Source: Centropus unirufus (Eukaryota > Chordata > Aves > Cuculiformes > Centropidae). From it: a DNA stretch of 64,000 nucleotides. Below the pieces are notes generated by a model, which saw only the letters and a list, made by a program, of their open reading frames with translations, searched no databases and was not told where the DNA came from. The stretch spans positions 2,473,416 through 2,537,415 of the forward strand of contig VYZI01000103.1 in NCBI GenBank assembly GCA_013397695.1. The letters run 5' to 3'. Positions 26,365 to 39,000 of the stretch are shown piece by piece. Every line of letters starts with the position of its first letter. Position 1 is the stretch's first letter. The translations under genes and the position numbers were made by a program.

Positions 26365-29300
26365 GTTGATGTACCTTTAATAATATATATATACATATAT
26401 ACCCTGATCATCAGGGTTGACTTTGTGCAGTCCTGCTCCTGTGAGCACAGGTAAGTCATCAAGATTTCTTGCCCAGACAGTTGCATGATCAGCCAAAAAA
26501 GGACAAAATTTCCCTGGATAGTTCAGTTAATTGAGTATGAACACTGATTTGCTAATTTGAAATATATATAAATATTTTTTATTTGCCTTTTACTTTCTTT
26601 TTAGTGATGTCATCACATAAACCAGCACCTTCATGGTGTGTCCTTTCTTTGTTAGACTTCAAGATACCAGAATTGCTATGGTCTGAGGGTAAAGCTGTAA
26701 TTCATCTAATGAGAGGTGACAGAGACTACCTCTACGACTGTCATAAAATCTTGGAGAGATGAACTCTGGCATTCTCTTCTCCTTCATGTCATTGTTTAAA
26801 ATGAGTAACACAAGGGGCTCTCTCTCTTCTATATCACAAACGATTATCAGAATAAAGGAAGTGATAAATACTCCACCCTTCTCTCCTTTGCAGAAACCAG
26901 TCACTTTGAATATTCCACATCACCTGCTTTTTTTATTTCCTGCAAAGAGTTTAGTGATTTAAAGGAGGAATACAAATATACTCACAGATCCTGTTCATTA
27001 CATTCCTTATCAGATAGAAAGCAGATACATATGTAAAGGATGGGAACACGCCTCTAAGTAGAGGCTTTCTCTGAGTGCCTTGACCTTGATTTGCTGCTGA
27101 ACTCACGCAGTATCACTTGCAGATCCACAACAGAGCCATCTTTGTAAACCAAAGTTGCGGTTCAAATCTTCCAGTACAGATAAGCGGTTTTCCTGCATAC
27201 ATGTCTGTGAACTGAGACGCAATGCTGAGTCCACTGAGGAGAACAGAAACTAGAGAAAAGGCAAATCTGAAGCCAAAAGGCTGGACTTGAGAGCCCTCAG
27301 ATTAAAGTTTGCTATGCACGCATGTATCGACCAATTGCAGGAATCTAAAATAAATCTAATAGGAAAACATAGGTAGGCTTTTACCTTCAGCAAAAGATCT
27401 TAAGGTAGTCTCTGCAATTTATTTCAATTACAAGCTCTCCATGGAAAGGTCCTGCTTGATGTGTCCATCAAGCAACAGAGAACATATTGGTAAGTGCTTG
27501 AGAAACAGCAACCATAGGTAATTTGGCACTATCCCTTTAATTTTCTCAGTAACTAATGGCAGCATTGCTGCAGATGAATGGAAAAGAAAGGCCTACTTGG
27601 AAGCTATTTCTTTTATGTAATCACAGCTCTAAGCCAAGGTTAGTGTAGCCACAGTTCCCCTGAGAAGCAGCACAAATAGATTGGTCATAGTTTTGGGTAG
27701 TAGCCATCCTCTGTTCTCTGTGAGGTACCCTCTTCACCAAGGGAATGATGAAGGCACTGAACTGGCATCCACCTCCTCTAGAATCCTCACAGGCCCCATG
27801 GTGGAAAGTCCTATAATTCCTGGGCACCCTAAAGCAAATGAGTGGCATGGGGCGAGAGGAGTGCATGTGTGCACATTCATCTCCTGCTGTGAAAGAGTGA
27901 AAAAATCTCATTTCCCTTCCAAATGGGAGTGCTGAAAGAGTAAATGCATAATGATTTCTGGTGTATTTGTATGTGCTCATAGCAGGAGCACTAGCACAGC
28001 AAAAAAGAGATGATCTTCTGCTCCCTGGGGAATGGGCAGCCTCCAGAAACTGAAAGGAGATGAAGGTGGGTTTCTATGACAGAAGACTGTCAAATCTTGA
28101 GGCATAGTTGTAGATTTTAAGACGTGAATTATTTCATTGTGACAGCTAATCTGCAGCAAGGAAGGGCAATTGGGGTGCTTATCTGCCAGCACGGGGCTAG
28201 GAAGCCTTCAGCCTTTCACCCTGCTCCTTCCACCTGCTTTTCCAGCGCTCCTCCAGATTCCCTTGCAGCAAACCTGCTAGTCCAGTCCCTCTTCCTGCTA
28301 TGTTAACCCCAGCTCAGCAGCAGCACCTCTGTCCAGCCTGACAGGGTGGCAGACCCTGCTGGTCCAGTCCAGACCCAAGTTCCCTGGGCTAGATTATGCC
28401 CCCCAGCCTGGCTGCCTGAGCCCCACTGGGTTTTGTCAATGTGTGTGCAATGAACAATGAGCAGAACAAACTTGCTGGCTGTCCTGCAGTGTTCTGGAAC
28501 TTATACGTATCAGTTATGGTGTTGAAAGGTGCCAAAGATCAATGGTTTCTGCTTTGGAGGCAAATGCTCTCTTCAGCAAAAGACTCTGGGAGCAACAAGA
28601 AGATACTTTGTTCTTTGGTGGTGCAAAGATTATTGCCAACTATTTTTTCCGATGTCAATACTTAGTCTGACTAAGCCCAGACAGTAGTTCTCTTAAAAGG
28701 AGACAGAGATTGCAAAGCTTTGCTCTAATTTTCCCCAAGTACTTTTCAGTGGATCCAGATAAAGTTGGAAATAACAGAATATGTCCAAACTCACTTGCTC
28801 AAGAAGCATGAGAGGAACTACAAATTACCTTCCCAGAAGAAGTAAGCAAAGCTATACACTAATCTAACAAATGGATGTAATTCGTGGTGAGGCTCACAGT
28901 GCACAAGGAGTCTGAATTCAGGAAAGCACAGTAGGGCTGAAAGTGTCTTCTCAAGACTCCCATTGAAATACTCAGAAATCCTGGAGACAGGGGAGTCTGG
29001 AAGCCTATAAATGAAAAATAAGCAGAAGTATTGAGATAGGCAGTACAGTCTGCCTTTCTGATGATGTACAAAGGAAAGAAAATAAGTTATAATGAAGCAT
29101 AGCTAGCTGCTGCTAATATATATAGGAGCTTCTTTGTGAGAGACAATGACTAGGATTACCAGTGGACTCTTCAGTCAGGCAGATCTGTGTACACTAATGG
29201 CAGAGATGTGGCACTTTTCACTTCCCACACACAATCAGCTCCCATGAACTCATCTGGAAAGCAGACATGAGAGGATGTTTCAATTCCATTAGTTAGATTG

Positions 29301-32300
29301 CCAAACAAGTGTTCATGAAAGTAACAACTTCCATGGCACAGCTAACATGAATAGAAATTACTCATTGGTAAGAGTAGACCATTTCTCACAGCTAATGAGG
29401 CCAAGCAGGACAGTTGGCTGGCATTGCACAATCTGTCCTAAGGAGACGCAGATAGGAGACCTCCCCAGTGCTATATGTGTGCAGCTGGGGCAGCACCTGT
29501 GATGGCATGTCTCCTTGCACTGGGTAGAGAGACCAAAGATAACCCCAGGCACCACTCCAAGAGCTCTCACCTTACCCCATCACATGGATTCCTTTGCAAT
29601 CAGCATAACATTGTTCTACAGGCTAGAAACATCATGTAAAACCTTTGATCCATCCATTCTTTACCTAAGGGCAGCAGACAAATCAGATGGCTTCTCCTGA
29701 TTAAAGAAAGGAATTTGTTGTTTTTTTCAAGAGAATCAGAAGTTCATTACTAGAGTTGTCCAAATTAAAGTTCCAGTTTCATCACCTCTACTCCCCTCCT
29801 TGAGCTCAAATAATCATTGGATCATATGTCACTACAAATGCTAGTTTATTTAGTTTAATTGCTAAATTATGTTTCATTAGATTTGGCCTTGAAATCTGAT
29901 TTTGAAATGAAAATCAGGTTTGTTTCAACATTTTTTTTAAAGTTACAATGTTTTGACTTTTCCAGTTTGTTTCTTACATTTAGAGTTTTTTTTCCTAACT
30001 GTATATTTTTATTTTGAAGAGAACAATCCATTACAACAAGAAAAACCTTTTCCTTCATTGTCACTTTTCTTCTGGGGACAGACTGAAGATCCAGGTTTCT
30101 AGATTTGGCTCTTTGAATAGAAAAATGGTTAATCAATAATTAGCTAATTTTTATCATTTAAGTTTGGGTTCTTTTGCAGAAAGACTGCCAGGGCTGGGAC
30201 TACATCTGGAGTTAGCCAATGATACCGTGGAGGATATGTAAGTGGTCTGCTAAGGAATCAGTAGCTAGTTAGCCATTAGAGACACTTTATTTCTTTTTTG
30301 TAACTAGGTCTTAATGGTTCACCTTATATTTCGGGAGCTGATTTCAATGAAGCACTCCAAAGAGAATAATAATTGTATAACACAAACAACGAAATGACAA
30401 ATGACTGAGCAATATCTGAAAGATGTCTACGGAAGTGTTGTAACTTCTTTACATCTGCTGTTTTTATTTTAGCTATGTATGTTTTACAGTGAACTCCCAT
30501 ATGCAACAGAAGAGAAAATAATTTTTTTTCATTGGTATGTCTGTAAAATTTTTTCTTGGTTATGCATATAGGTCTCTGCAAATCAATACATGTCCTCAGG
30601 CATAACTCCAAGTTTTGTAGTGGTCTTTCAGGAGCAGTGCCCTTTGGGTTGACAGAAAGCTTGCATCCGTGAATACCACACCTAGGAAAACAACCAAATA
30701 TTGAACCTTAATATCAGGCACAAACCAAAGCTGATAGGATTTTCAGGATGAGCAGCAGGCATGAGTGTCAGCACTTTCCCTCACTCTGTTGTGTGTACTT
30801 TGCCAGCTATAGCATTTAGAGCCGCATTCTTGATCGATCTCCCCTAGCATCACTAATGTAGTACATGGAGAAGGTGGCATGCAGCGATCTGATTGATGAA
30901 CTGCTTAATATATCAGGGTATTAGCATGTCCAATATAAAATGTACAGCATCCTTTTTGCCAGCCCAGTTCCCTTGCTCTTTTCTGAGCACTGGCAGTTAA
31001 TCAGTCACTCAGGAGGCTGTGGTATTTTCTCAGTCACACACTACAAAGATACTAAGATTCCTAACTTGCTTGTTAACTTTGTTGTATTCCTCACTGTCTC
31101 TGACTCCCCTTTTTGCTTCTGGACTGGTTTCCCCTGAGGGCAACCTGACCTTTCCTATTCTTCCCCTGAACTCTAGTGGAAGCAGATTACACACAATTCC
31201 CATTCTGCAATCTCATTTTGGTATATTTTGGCAAACCAAGACATCCAGTATCATGGACATCTCTTTTGCCCTTGTATTGAGTGAGAAGCCTAGAGAACCA
31301 TTGTAGGACTGCAGTGCAGAGCTGCACAACTTTGCTTCAGCACAAGGAAAATTCTTATCCCTATGAACCCAAATATGAAGAACAGCACTTAGCCTTGGTT
31401 AGCACAAATATTTATGTGCACAGAGGACACAAAAACTGTCTGTGTCAGCAGGATTAGCAAGTTGACAATGCCTGCTTGATCTTTGTTCTTTCATGGTCAC
31501 AAGGACCATGTGCTACCCTGCCTTTTCCTCTGTAGTGCCTAGGGCACACCTCATTTGAGTCTGAGTGCAGGGACAGAAAGGGAAAAGCTAATATGCCTCT
31601 AGGTTGCCTCCCTCTGGGGGTATTGGAAGTTTATACTTCAACTTTGCTAGTTCAAACTCTCCTAAAAGTCAGTGACTGTGAACTCTGTTCCATTAAAATG
31701 AGGAGTAATCCCCACCAATGGAATTCATATTACATTCCCATGTAATTCCCAGCCTTGACTGGGTATGACACTTGGTGACAAATGGTTGAAAAGACCTCTG
31801 CTGCTTCTTGATTAATTCATCAACATGGATAACTTTTAGAATATCTTATTCAATACAGAAAGAAGGAATAATAGTGTAAGTAGACGTAAAGCTTGCTCTG
31901 AGGATTCCTCAGCACCAGCATGGTCCAGAAACAGCCTATAATTCAGTTTCCTTCTCCATGGGTAAAAACTGTACCCTGGCACAAAACAAGAGTGTAGCAG
32001 AAACAAGATAATTCCCTAACTACAGCACCTTCACCAAGCAGAGTTTTGCTGTGAGAAGAGTTTTACAACCAGAGGTTGCTGTGACAAAATGTTCAGTGAT
32101 TGCTAGTTGCCTCCTACAAGCATTTCTAGCCAGGTCTGCTCACAGCTTCCTACATCCACTTCTAGAAAAGTGCACTCAAGCAAGCAGTAGATACTTAAAT
32201 AATTCTCAAACTGAGTAAGTGCTGCTTATGTTGATGCTGTCTTTCTTCTCTCATTGCTGGTCACAATGCTCACCAGGGCACCTACAACTATCAGACTGAT

Positions 32301-32944
32301 AGAATTTATAGACCATAGGAAGTGTTTTTGATGTTATGAAGCTTTGGGAAATACACTGAGGAGGAAAGAAAAATTTCACTTATAGCCCCATAAGCTGAGA
32401 AGCTGAAGGATATCTTCTCATGGAAGACACAAACAAGATCTCACAGAGTAGAGCTGTGTTGTATGTTCCAAAACATCACAATACGGTCATGGTCTACGGT
32501 GCTTTCTGTGACATAAACAAAAATGTCACTTGCCATTTGATATCTCACCAATACAGTAATTCGGAAAGTTATCTAGACATAAGGTGGTACCAGTTAAACT
32601 GAACACTTAAGGAAAGATCCCTCCAAGAAGCAGAGGAAGTGCGTGACAGCACAAGCACCAGGCTGATGCAGGTTCAGAGAGCCTCATGAATGACAGTATG
32701 AAGACAAGGGATGCTATAGTTCACAATGTCAGCAACAGCAAAGCACCAGGAGATGCCCAGAGGCTAAACTGACTATTAAGGGTACAAAAGAAGTTTGCTT
32801 CCTGCTTGGATCCCATTGGCTGGGGCAGTTTTTTTTCAGCCCTGACAGAGCAGGCTCTGCTGGTATATCTAGCAGCAGCCCTCCTGAATGGGTAGAGATA
32901 AAGCCGAGCACTGGTGCTCTGTCAGGACCAGAGTGGATCTGAAG

Positions 32945-33001
32945 ATGTTCCTAGTCTTCGCTGCATTTCTGCTTCATGCTACCCTGGGTTTCCCCATTCA
33001 G
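32945..33001 (+). CDS. Astacin exon 1 (signal peptide)
   Basis: Encodes MFLVFAAFLLHATLGFPIQ, a typical signal peptide of 19 residues. Donor gtgaga, phase 0. Confidence 0.88.
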
Positions 33002-36000
33002 GTGAGAGCAGTTCCATGCCACTCGCTCTTCTTTGTCTTCTAATTGACCTGTTCTTCCTTGAGTGAAGCTGGGTAGACTAACTCTGATAACTTTGATAAC
33101 TCCCACAAGAAAAATATTAGAAATATAATGCTATATGAGGACAACTTAATAATTCAGTTCCTCCCTTTGGCCTGATTTTGATGCTATTATTAGTGCATTG
33201 ATGAGCTACAGAAAAATAATGACTTTTACTTATTTGTTTTGCAGGAGACCTATGGAAACAGCACAGCAAGTAAGTAGGATTTATTCTGTATTTTAAAGAC
33301 AACTGTTAATTTTTGGCTGTGTACCACACTCTTTCTTTGTGTGTGACTGACTTGATATCAGAGTGTGCAAAAGAACGTATGCTCTGGCCTTTTGAAAAAG
33401 TCCATGTTTCCTATTGTTATTGGGCTGAATGCAGATGTGTTTTCACACAGATATGCTTCACATATACTTTTGGGGCATGGTTTGTTAGGTTCATTGAGAT
33501 GTACTTTCACAGGCTTGAAATTAAAATTTTAATTAGACATTTTGATACCTTCTGAAATCTTTCTTCTTTTGAACTGCTATTTATGGCATGGAAGCAAAGG
33601 GATGTTGTAAACTTACCGCTCAGTATATTTGGAGCTCGCTGAGGGACACACTTGCTTGAATTCAAAGCAGACAGCTGCTGGGACTCAAAGTTGCATGGTT
33701 ACTGGGACAAATGCAGACAATTAAGTTTTCATTTACCATTTTTACTGCTTTTTGTGCCTTTTGAGACATCTATTAATATCTACAGTGCATGAAAAAAAGT
33801 GAACTGTATCATTTTGAAAGCTGTGTCACACTAGACGCTCATTTGATCAAGGACATGACAGTGATGTGTCGTTTGGGTCTTAAAAAGGGGTTGCATTCTT
33901 TATGTGCCTAGAAATGTGAAGCCTCCTTTCTACTGACTTTGACTGGTCAGTTTATCTAGTGTCTATTGGGTGCATGAGCTCTGAATCTATTAAATCCATT
34001 TCAAAAAACATGCTTTCCTGCAGAAGTTTTTTAGATACTATAGAACGCTCATGCAGCTACTGGGAACTGACTGGACTTTTCTATAATAAACCACCATCAT
34101 TACAGTGGATTTTGATTGCGTTTAACTGAAGCAACAGCCTGGAGAGACACAATAAAGCCTTTTTGGCTCAGAAAGAAAATATTTTGCAGGTTTTAGATAG
34201 ATTCCCAATTGGACAAAGTCTTCTCAGTGCATCTGGTCAATAACTGTAAAAAGGGAAAGGAGCTGCTTGGTACATTTTCTACTGAAAAAAACACAGTCAG
34301 AAAGTTAAGGACTGTAGATAGGCTTATAGAACCAAGAAAAATGTTCTTTATGTCAGTGTTGGATATTAAAAAAAAAAGGCATAATTATTGGCAAAAGATA
34401 TTGCCAGAAAGCCTTGCAGCATATCCATAATACTTAAGAACAGGTCAAAAAAACTATGGGTCAGGAATAACATAGATAAAACTGTGCCTTAGGGAAGGAA
34501 GAAAAGCTGGATGAGTTCTAGTAATTTTTAAACATTTATTATTTTGACAAGGAAGTTTCTGCTCAATAATTTATATATCAGGTCAGATTTTTTTCCTCCA
34601 TATTTGTTTCTAGAAATTGCCATTAGGTATAAATCAAAAGACATCATGGTAGAATGCCACTTTAGTACTCAGAATGGTTCCAAACTGTTGTTAGGTACAT
34701 ACTGAAGCTAAATTATAGTCTTCATCTTATTTTGTAATTTAACTCTTTGACACTGTAAACCAGAAAAGGTTGTTGAGCTGGTTAGCCTGCACCTGTTGCA
34801 GTGAAATCTAGGGAACAAGCATATTTTTTCCCTTGTTTCCTTTGTCATTTTCCATCCTGAGTCTGATAAAAAACTTTGCTGATTATTAGATGGTAAATGA
34901 CCAAGATTCTGTCCTTCAGGATGGTCTACTGGGAGTTTTCATAGCTGTTCGTCTGAACATCTATTTAATTCCTGTGCCTGTGCATCAGTTAGTGTGATAC
35001 CATTCACCTCCAAGCAAAGGCACCTGCCAAAAGCATTCCTGTGGCTGAGGTGGCCTGCGCTATTGAACTTTGTGCAGTTGCATTCAGAATCTAATTTTTC
35101 TTTTCTGCTTGTCTTTTTTTCTTCCTTGCTTTTTGCAGCAACAGAACCCACTGAGGTAAGGACAGCTAAATCAGCTCTTTTGATCACTTTGGGGTTTGGC
35201 ATTGTGGAAAGTGAGGTCAAGACTCGTGTACTCCACCCTTATCTCCACCTGTGCAGTAAAGTCTCAGATCAACAGTGTAACAGTGAGCAGTTTCCATCCC
35301 TATTCCACTTATTGTGTCACAATATCCAGATGTAGCCCAGGAAGCTTCTGCTTTCTCACAGGTCATAGAAAAAACTCAAAGCTGCATTTTATTTATGTGA
35401 GGCAAGGGTAGTATGAGAATCCGTTTTGTCACAGATATGATCCCCACAGCTGAACTCCAACCCCACAATTCCCAAGAAGCACTATGCACCACAGCTTTCA
35501 CTGCTGTGTTGTGAGGTGATACTTGAGAGGCTCTAAGCCATGATCTCGTCAACCTTGCATTCCTACTAGCAGGAATGTAAACGAAGCTGGAAGATCTGAA
35601 ACTTACTGCACACTTCCAATTGCATCTCCCGAATCTCCTGTGCTGATTTCCTTTCTTATATCCATATTTGCCAATATACCTCGGAAGAATATCTACCACG
35701 CTATGGTACTTCTTTATACAGAGCCTAGTATATAAAAGCTCAAGACTGCACTGGTCTGGACACTTTTAATCCTTTTTATGTTATATTTTTTAATATTTGT
35801 TATAATATATAGTGTGAGATAATGTAAATACATCATTCTTGCAGGTTACTACACAGGAGGATATATATGGTATGTATTATTCCAAATCCAGTCGTAAGTA
35901 TCTGATAGGATATACTAATTGTTAGCTACTCATTTAATCCAGAAAATAACAATTTCTTAACACAAATTAATCTCAAGGAAGAAAGTTTAAATTAATATAC

Positions 36001-39000
36001 TTATAATATTTCAAGAAAAGCAGAGTGCCTTGGCCAATTGTTTGTATTTGTTAAAAACCTCAGCTGTTAGTTTTCCTAAAAATAGCTCTGCTTAAATTAT
36101 CTCCTGATTTAAGTCTCTTCCAAAGATTACAGAAAGTGCAGAAGTTATGTGCTTGTGATTTTTATTGATGTTAAGACTTACTGCATGATGCACAGTCTCA
36201 GCTGATTCTACCTCCTTATAAGGTCTAGGACCCATTGATGCTGGCCTTTAGCTGGGGACACCATGGAACAGGGTTGGAGTTCCAATTTTATTGGTTTCAA
36301 GGCTTTTTCAAGAGGTCATCATGTCCAGCAGCAAGCAGCAGGACCACTCTCCATCCCTTTTTTTTGTTCCTGGTGTCTTGTCTAGGGGGTTGACTGTGAA
36401 CTATGCATGCACAAGAAAAACTGTACTGTCTGAGTACACTGAGAATGCCATGCAGCCAGTTGGCTACTTGGGCAGGACAATACAGACTTAACAGACCCAA
36501 AGGTTCAAGCATTAAAATATGATGGCTGGGGGAGGGAGGAGGGGGTGCTCAAACTAACTGTGCTCCTGGAAACTTATCATGTTAAAAATCAGGATTCATA
36601 TTTGCCCTGGGAATGAAAAAGTGATATTCTTGTATTTCTGCGCAGAATCTCCAGTGCCTACAGAGACTGACTCTGAGGATGAAGTAATTTTTAACAGAAT
36701 CCTGAAAGTTAACAAAGGTAATGACTCCAAGCCCTGTGTATGATGGATCTCTCTTAGCTTTTTGAGGGTAATGGGGAGGTACAGGGTCTTACCACAGTCT
36801 GTGCAAATATTTTTCCCATCTTATGTGCAGTTGTGTAGAAGACACCCAGAGGCAGGCTGCAGGGATCATTTTGTCTGTGTGATTTGCTGAAGCCCCATGG
36901 CATCTCAGATCTATAGACTCATTACTGAAGACAATACTAAGTGTGGAGGAAACTGAACTATCCAGTCAGCTTTCTCAGCTTTAACTCTTGACATCTTTGT
37001 CATTCTTTGGTCATAAAAAGAGAATTTGAATATTTGGATGCTTTATTATTTAACTGCCTTTTTGTTGAATGCGTTCAGGCATCGTATGGCTTTGTAGTAC
37101 AGACTCCTAGGTAATCCATGTTCAGTTCCATGCTCTGTGCTCCAGACTTCCTGTGGCTTGATTCTTCCAAACATTCCCCTTTCTAACAGCTTGTCTCTCA
37201 CACATATTCCCCTCCAGCAGTCCTTCAATAACTTTACCACTGTCTGTAGGAACAGACACCAAACATTTATACAGCTTTCTGTAAACAACGCTCACTCTTT
37301 TTGGCTTGCTTGCCTTTTGGGGTCTACTTGTTGGCACCTCCTGCCTTTGCCCAGAACCCTTCCTGGGCAGATAACTGATGCCGTTCATTCAGTGTCACAT
37401 GATGGAGGAAGAAGTAATACCTAAGTACAGCATCCCTCTCACTGTTGTAACTGTTTTCAGTAGTTTCCTGTCTTACCTCAATCCCATCCAGAGCTGGAGC
37501 TTGCCACCTCTGCTCTCATCTAAGGACACAGCAGCAAAGGTAGGGAAATAGATAATGTCCATGTAGACCAATAGTCCATATCTCATGCTACCCCAGAGCA
37601 GATGTCTAGGGAAAAATAGAAAAGGAGAATTTTTCCGAGTAACATTTTTCCACGTCTACTTGGCCAGTGTCCAGCAATCTATGGCTCAGATTTTTCACCC
37701 TTTCTCTCTCACCATAGACAGCTCTCAGTTTTTGCAAGAAGGTGACATAGTTCCACAAAGGAGGCGCAGTGCCATCAACTGTCGTAACTGCAAATGGCCC
37801 CAGTCCAGCAATGGGATTGTTCGTGTTCCCTATGTCTTGGATCCTACTTATGGTGGGTGTAAAATTTCCATAATTCTCTTTTTTTAATTGTTAACAGATT
37901 TTATCCAATAAGCTTCAAGTAGAAACCTACTTCTAGTGGCCACATAAACAGTTGACTAAATCAACTTTAAAGCTCTGCTTGTGCTGTACAAGGACCAGTG
38001 AATTCTAAATTACAAAGACCTGAACAGGAAAAAAAGAAAAGAGATAAAATTCTCTTGAGGAGCTTGTATCCATAATGTTTTGAGTTCGGCCTCCTGAAGA
38101 CAAGAATGATCATCCCCTCTAACAGTACCTGCCAGAATATCTGCCTTTATAAGCTACATGCTTATTGCAGTGTGATTTCCATGGCCTACTCTTCAGTAGC
38201 GTGGAGACAGCTTCCCATAGCTGTCTCTAAGTGTACAATCTGAAGACTTACCAGCAATTACCATTATAATTTAAAATAAGTAGTGGTAAAAAAAAAAGGC
38301 TCCCACCTAAATCCATTTGGGTAAATAACTAGGTAAAGAGGATCTTGTGCCAGGTTATTAGTACCTTAAATGAAATCCATTACTGAGTAAAGGGCAACAA
38401 AGAGCCTAGGCTAATGTTTCTGTCCCTCATTTATCATATTTTTGGGCACACGAGATTTTAATGGCACCTGCCATTGTCCTTCGTTAATCCCCCAAATTGC
38501 CTCTTTCTTCTCCAGAGGAAAGCCACGTAAGAGGGATTCATGAGGCCATGGCAGAATTTGAAACATTGACTTGTATTAATTTTGTGAAGCGCAAGACAGA
38601 GCGTGACTACCTCAACATTAGATCTGCCGATGGGTGAGTTAGAAGATAAATTAACAAGATATTTCACATTGGTTTTCAATTCTTCACTACACTCATTCTG
38701 GGTGACCTTAGAGAGGAAAGAGGAACAGATTTAGAGAAGATACTTTATGTTTTCTCACAGTGCCAAGGTACTGTGCCAAGGCTCCTTGGATACCTTGTTT
38801 GTCCAAGGACTCAGCCCTTGCATCAGGAACTCACTGAAAACACTGAAGTGAAGCAGGTCGTGGGGAAAGAATCATTAATGTGGAAAGAATATCCAAGCTC
38901 ATGTTTTCTGTGTGGTATAATACACACTTTAGTATAACATATAGCAGATTACTGTAGGTCTTGCTTGCACAGGCAAAAACAATTTCATTTTATGAGATAA

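Larger units (their letters stand above)
15210..32944. other. Gene-free intergenic region between SYT13 and the astacin gene
   Basis: These 17.7 kb separate two genes transcribed away from each other, so both promoters should lie at its edges. Open frames of 60-110 codons occur on both strands, but none shows a recognisable domain or a consistent set of splice sites. No CR1 end or LTR was recognised here. The stretch holds a 38-bp tandem duplication at 23.8 kb and a hairpin cluster at 26.3 kb. No CpG-island-like block is visible just upstream of the SYT13 ATG. Confidence 0.6.

Noticed and set aside
27621..27980. Minus-strand 119-codon frame, overlapping one on the plus strand
   Set aside because: No homology recognised and both strands are open, as expected by chance.
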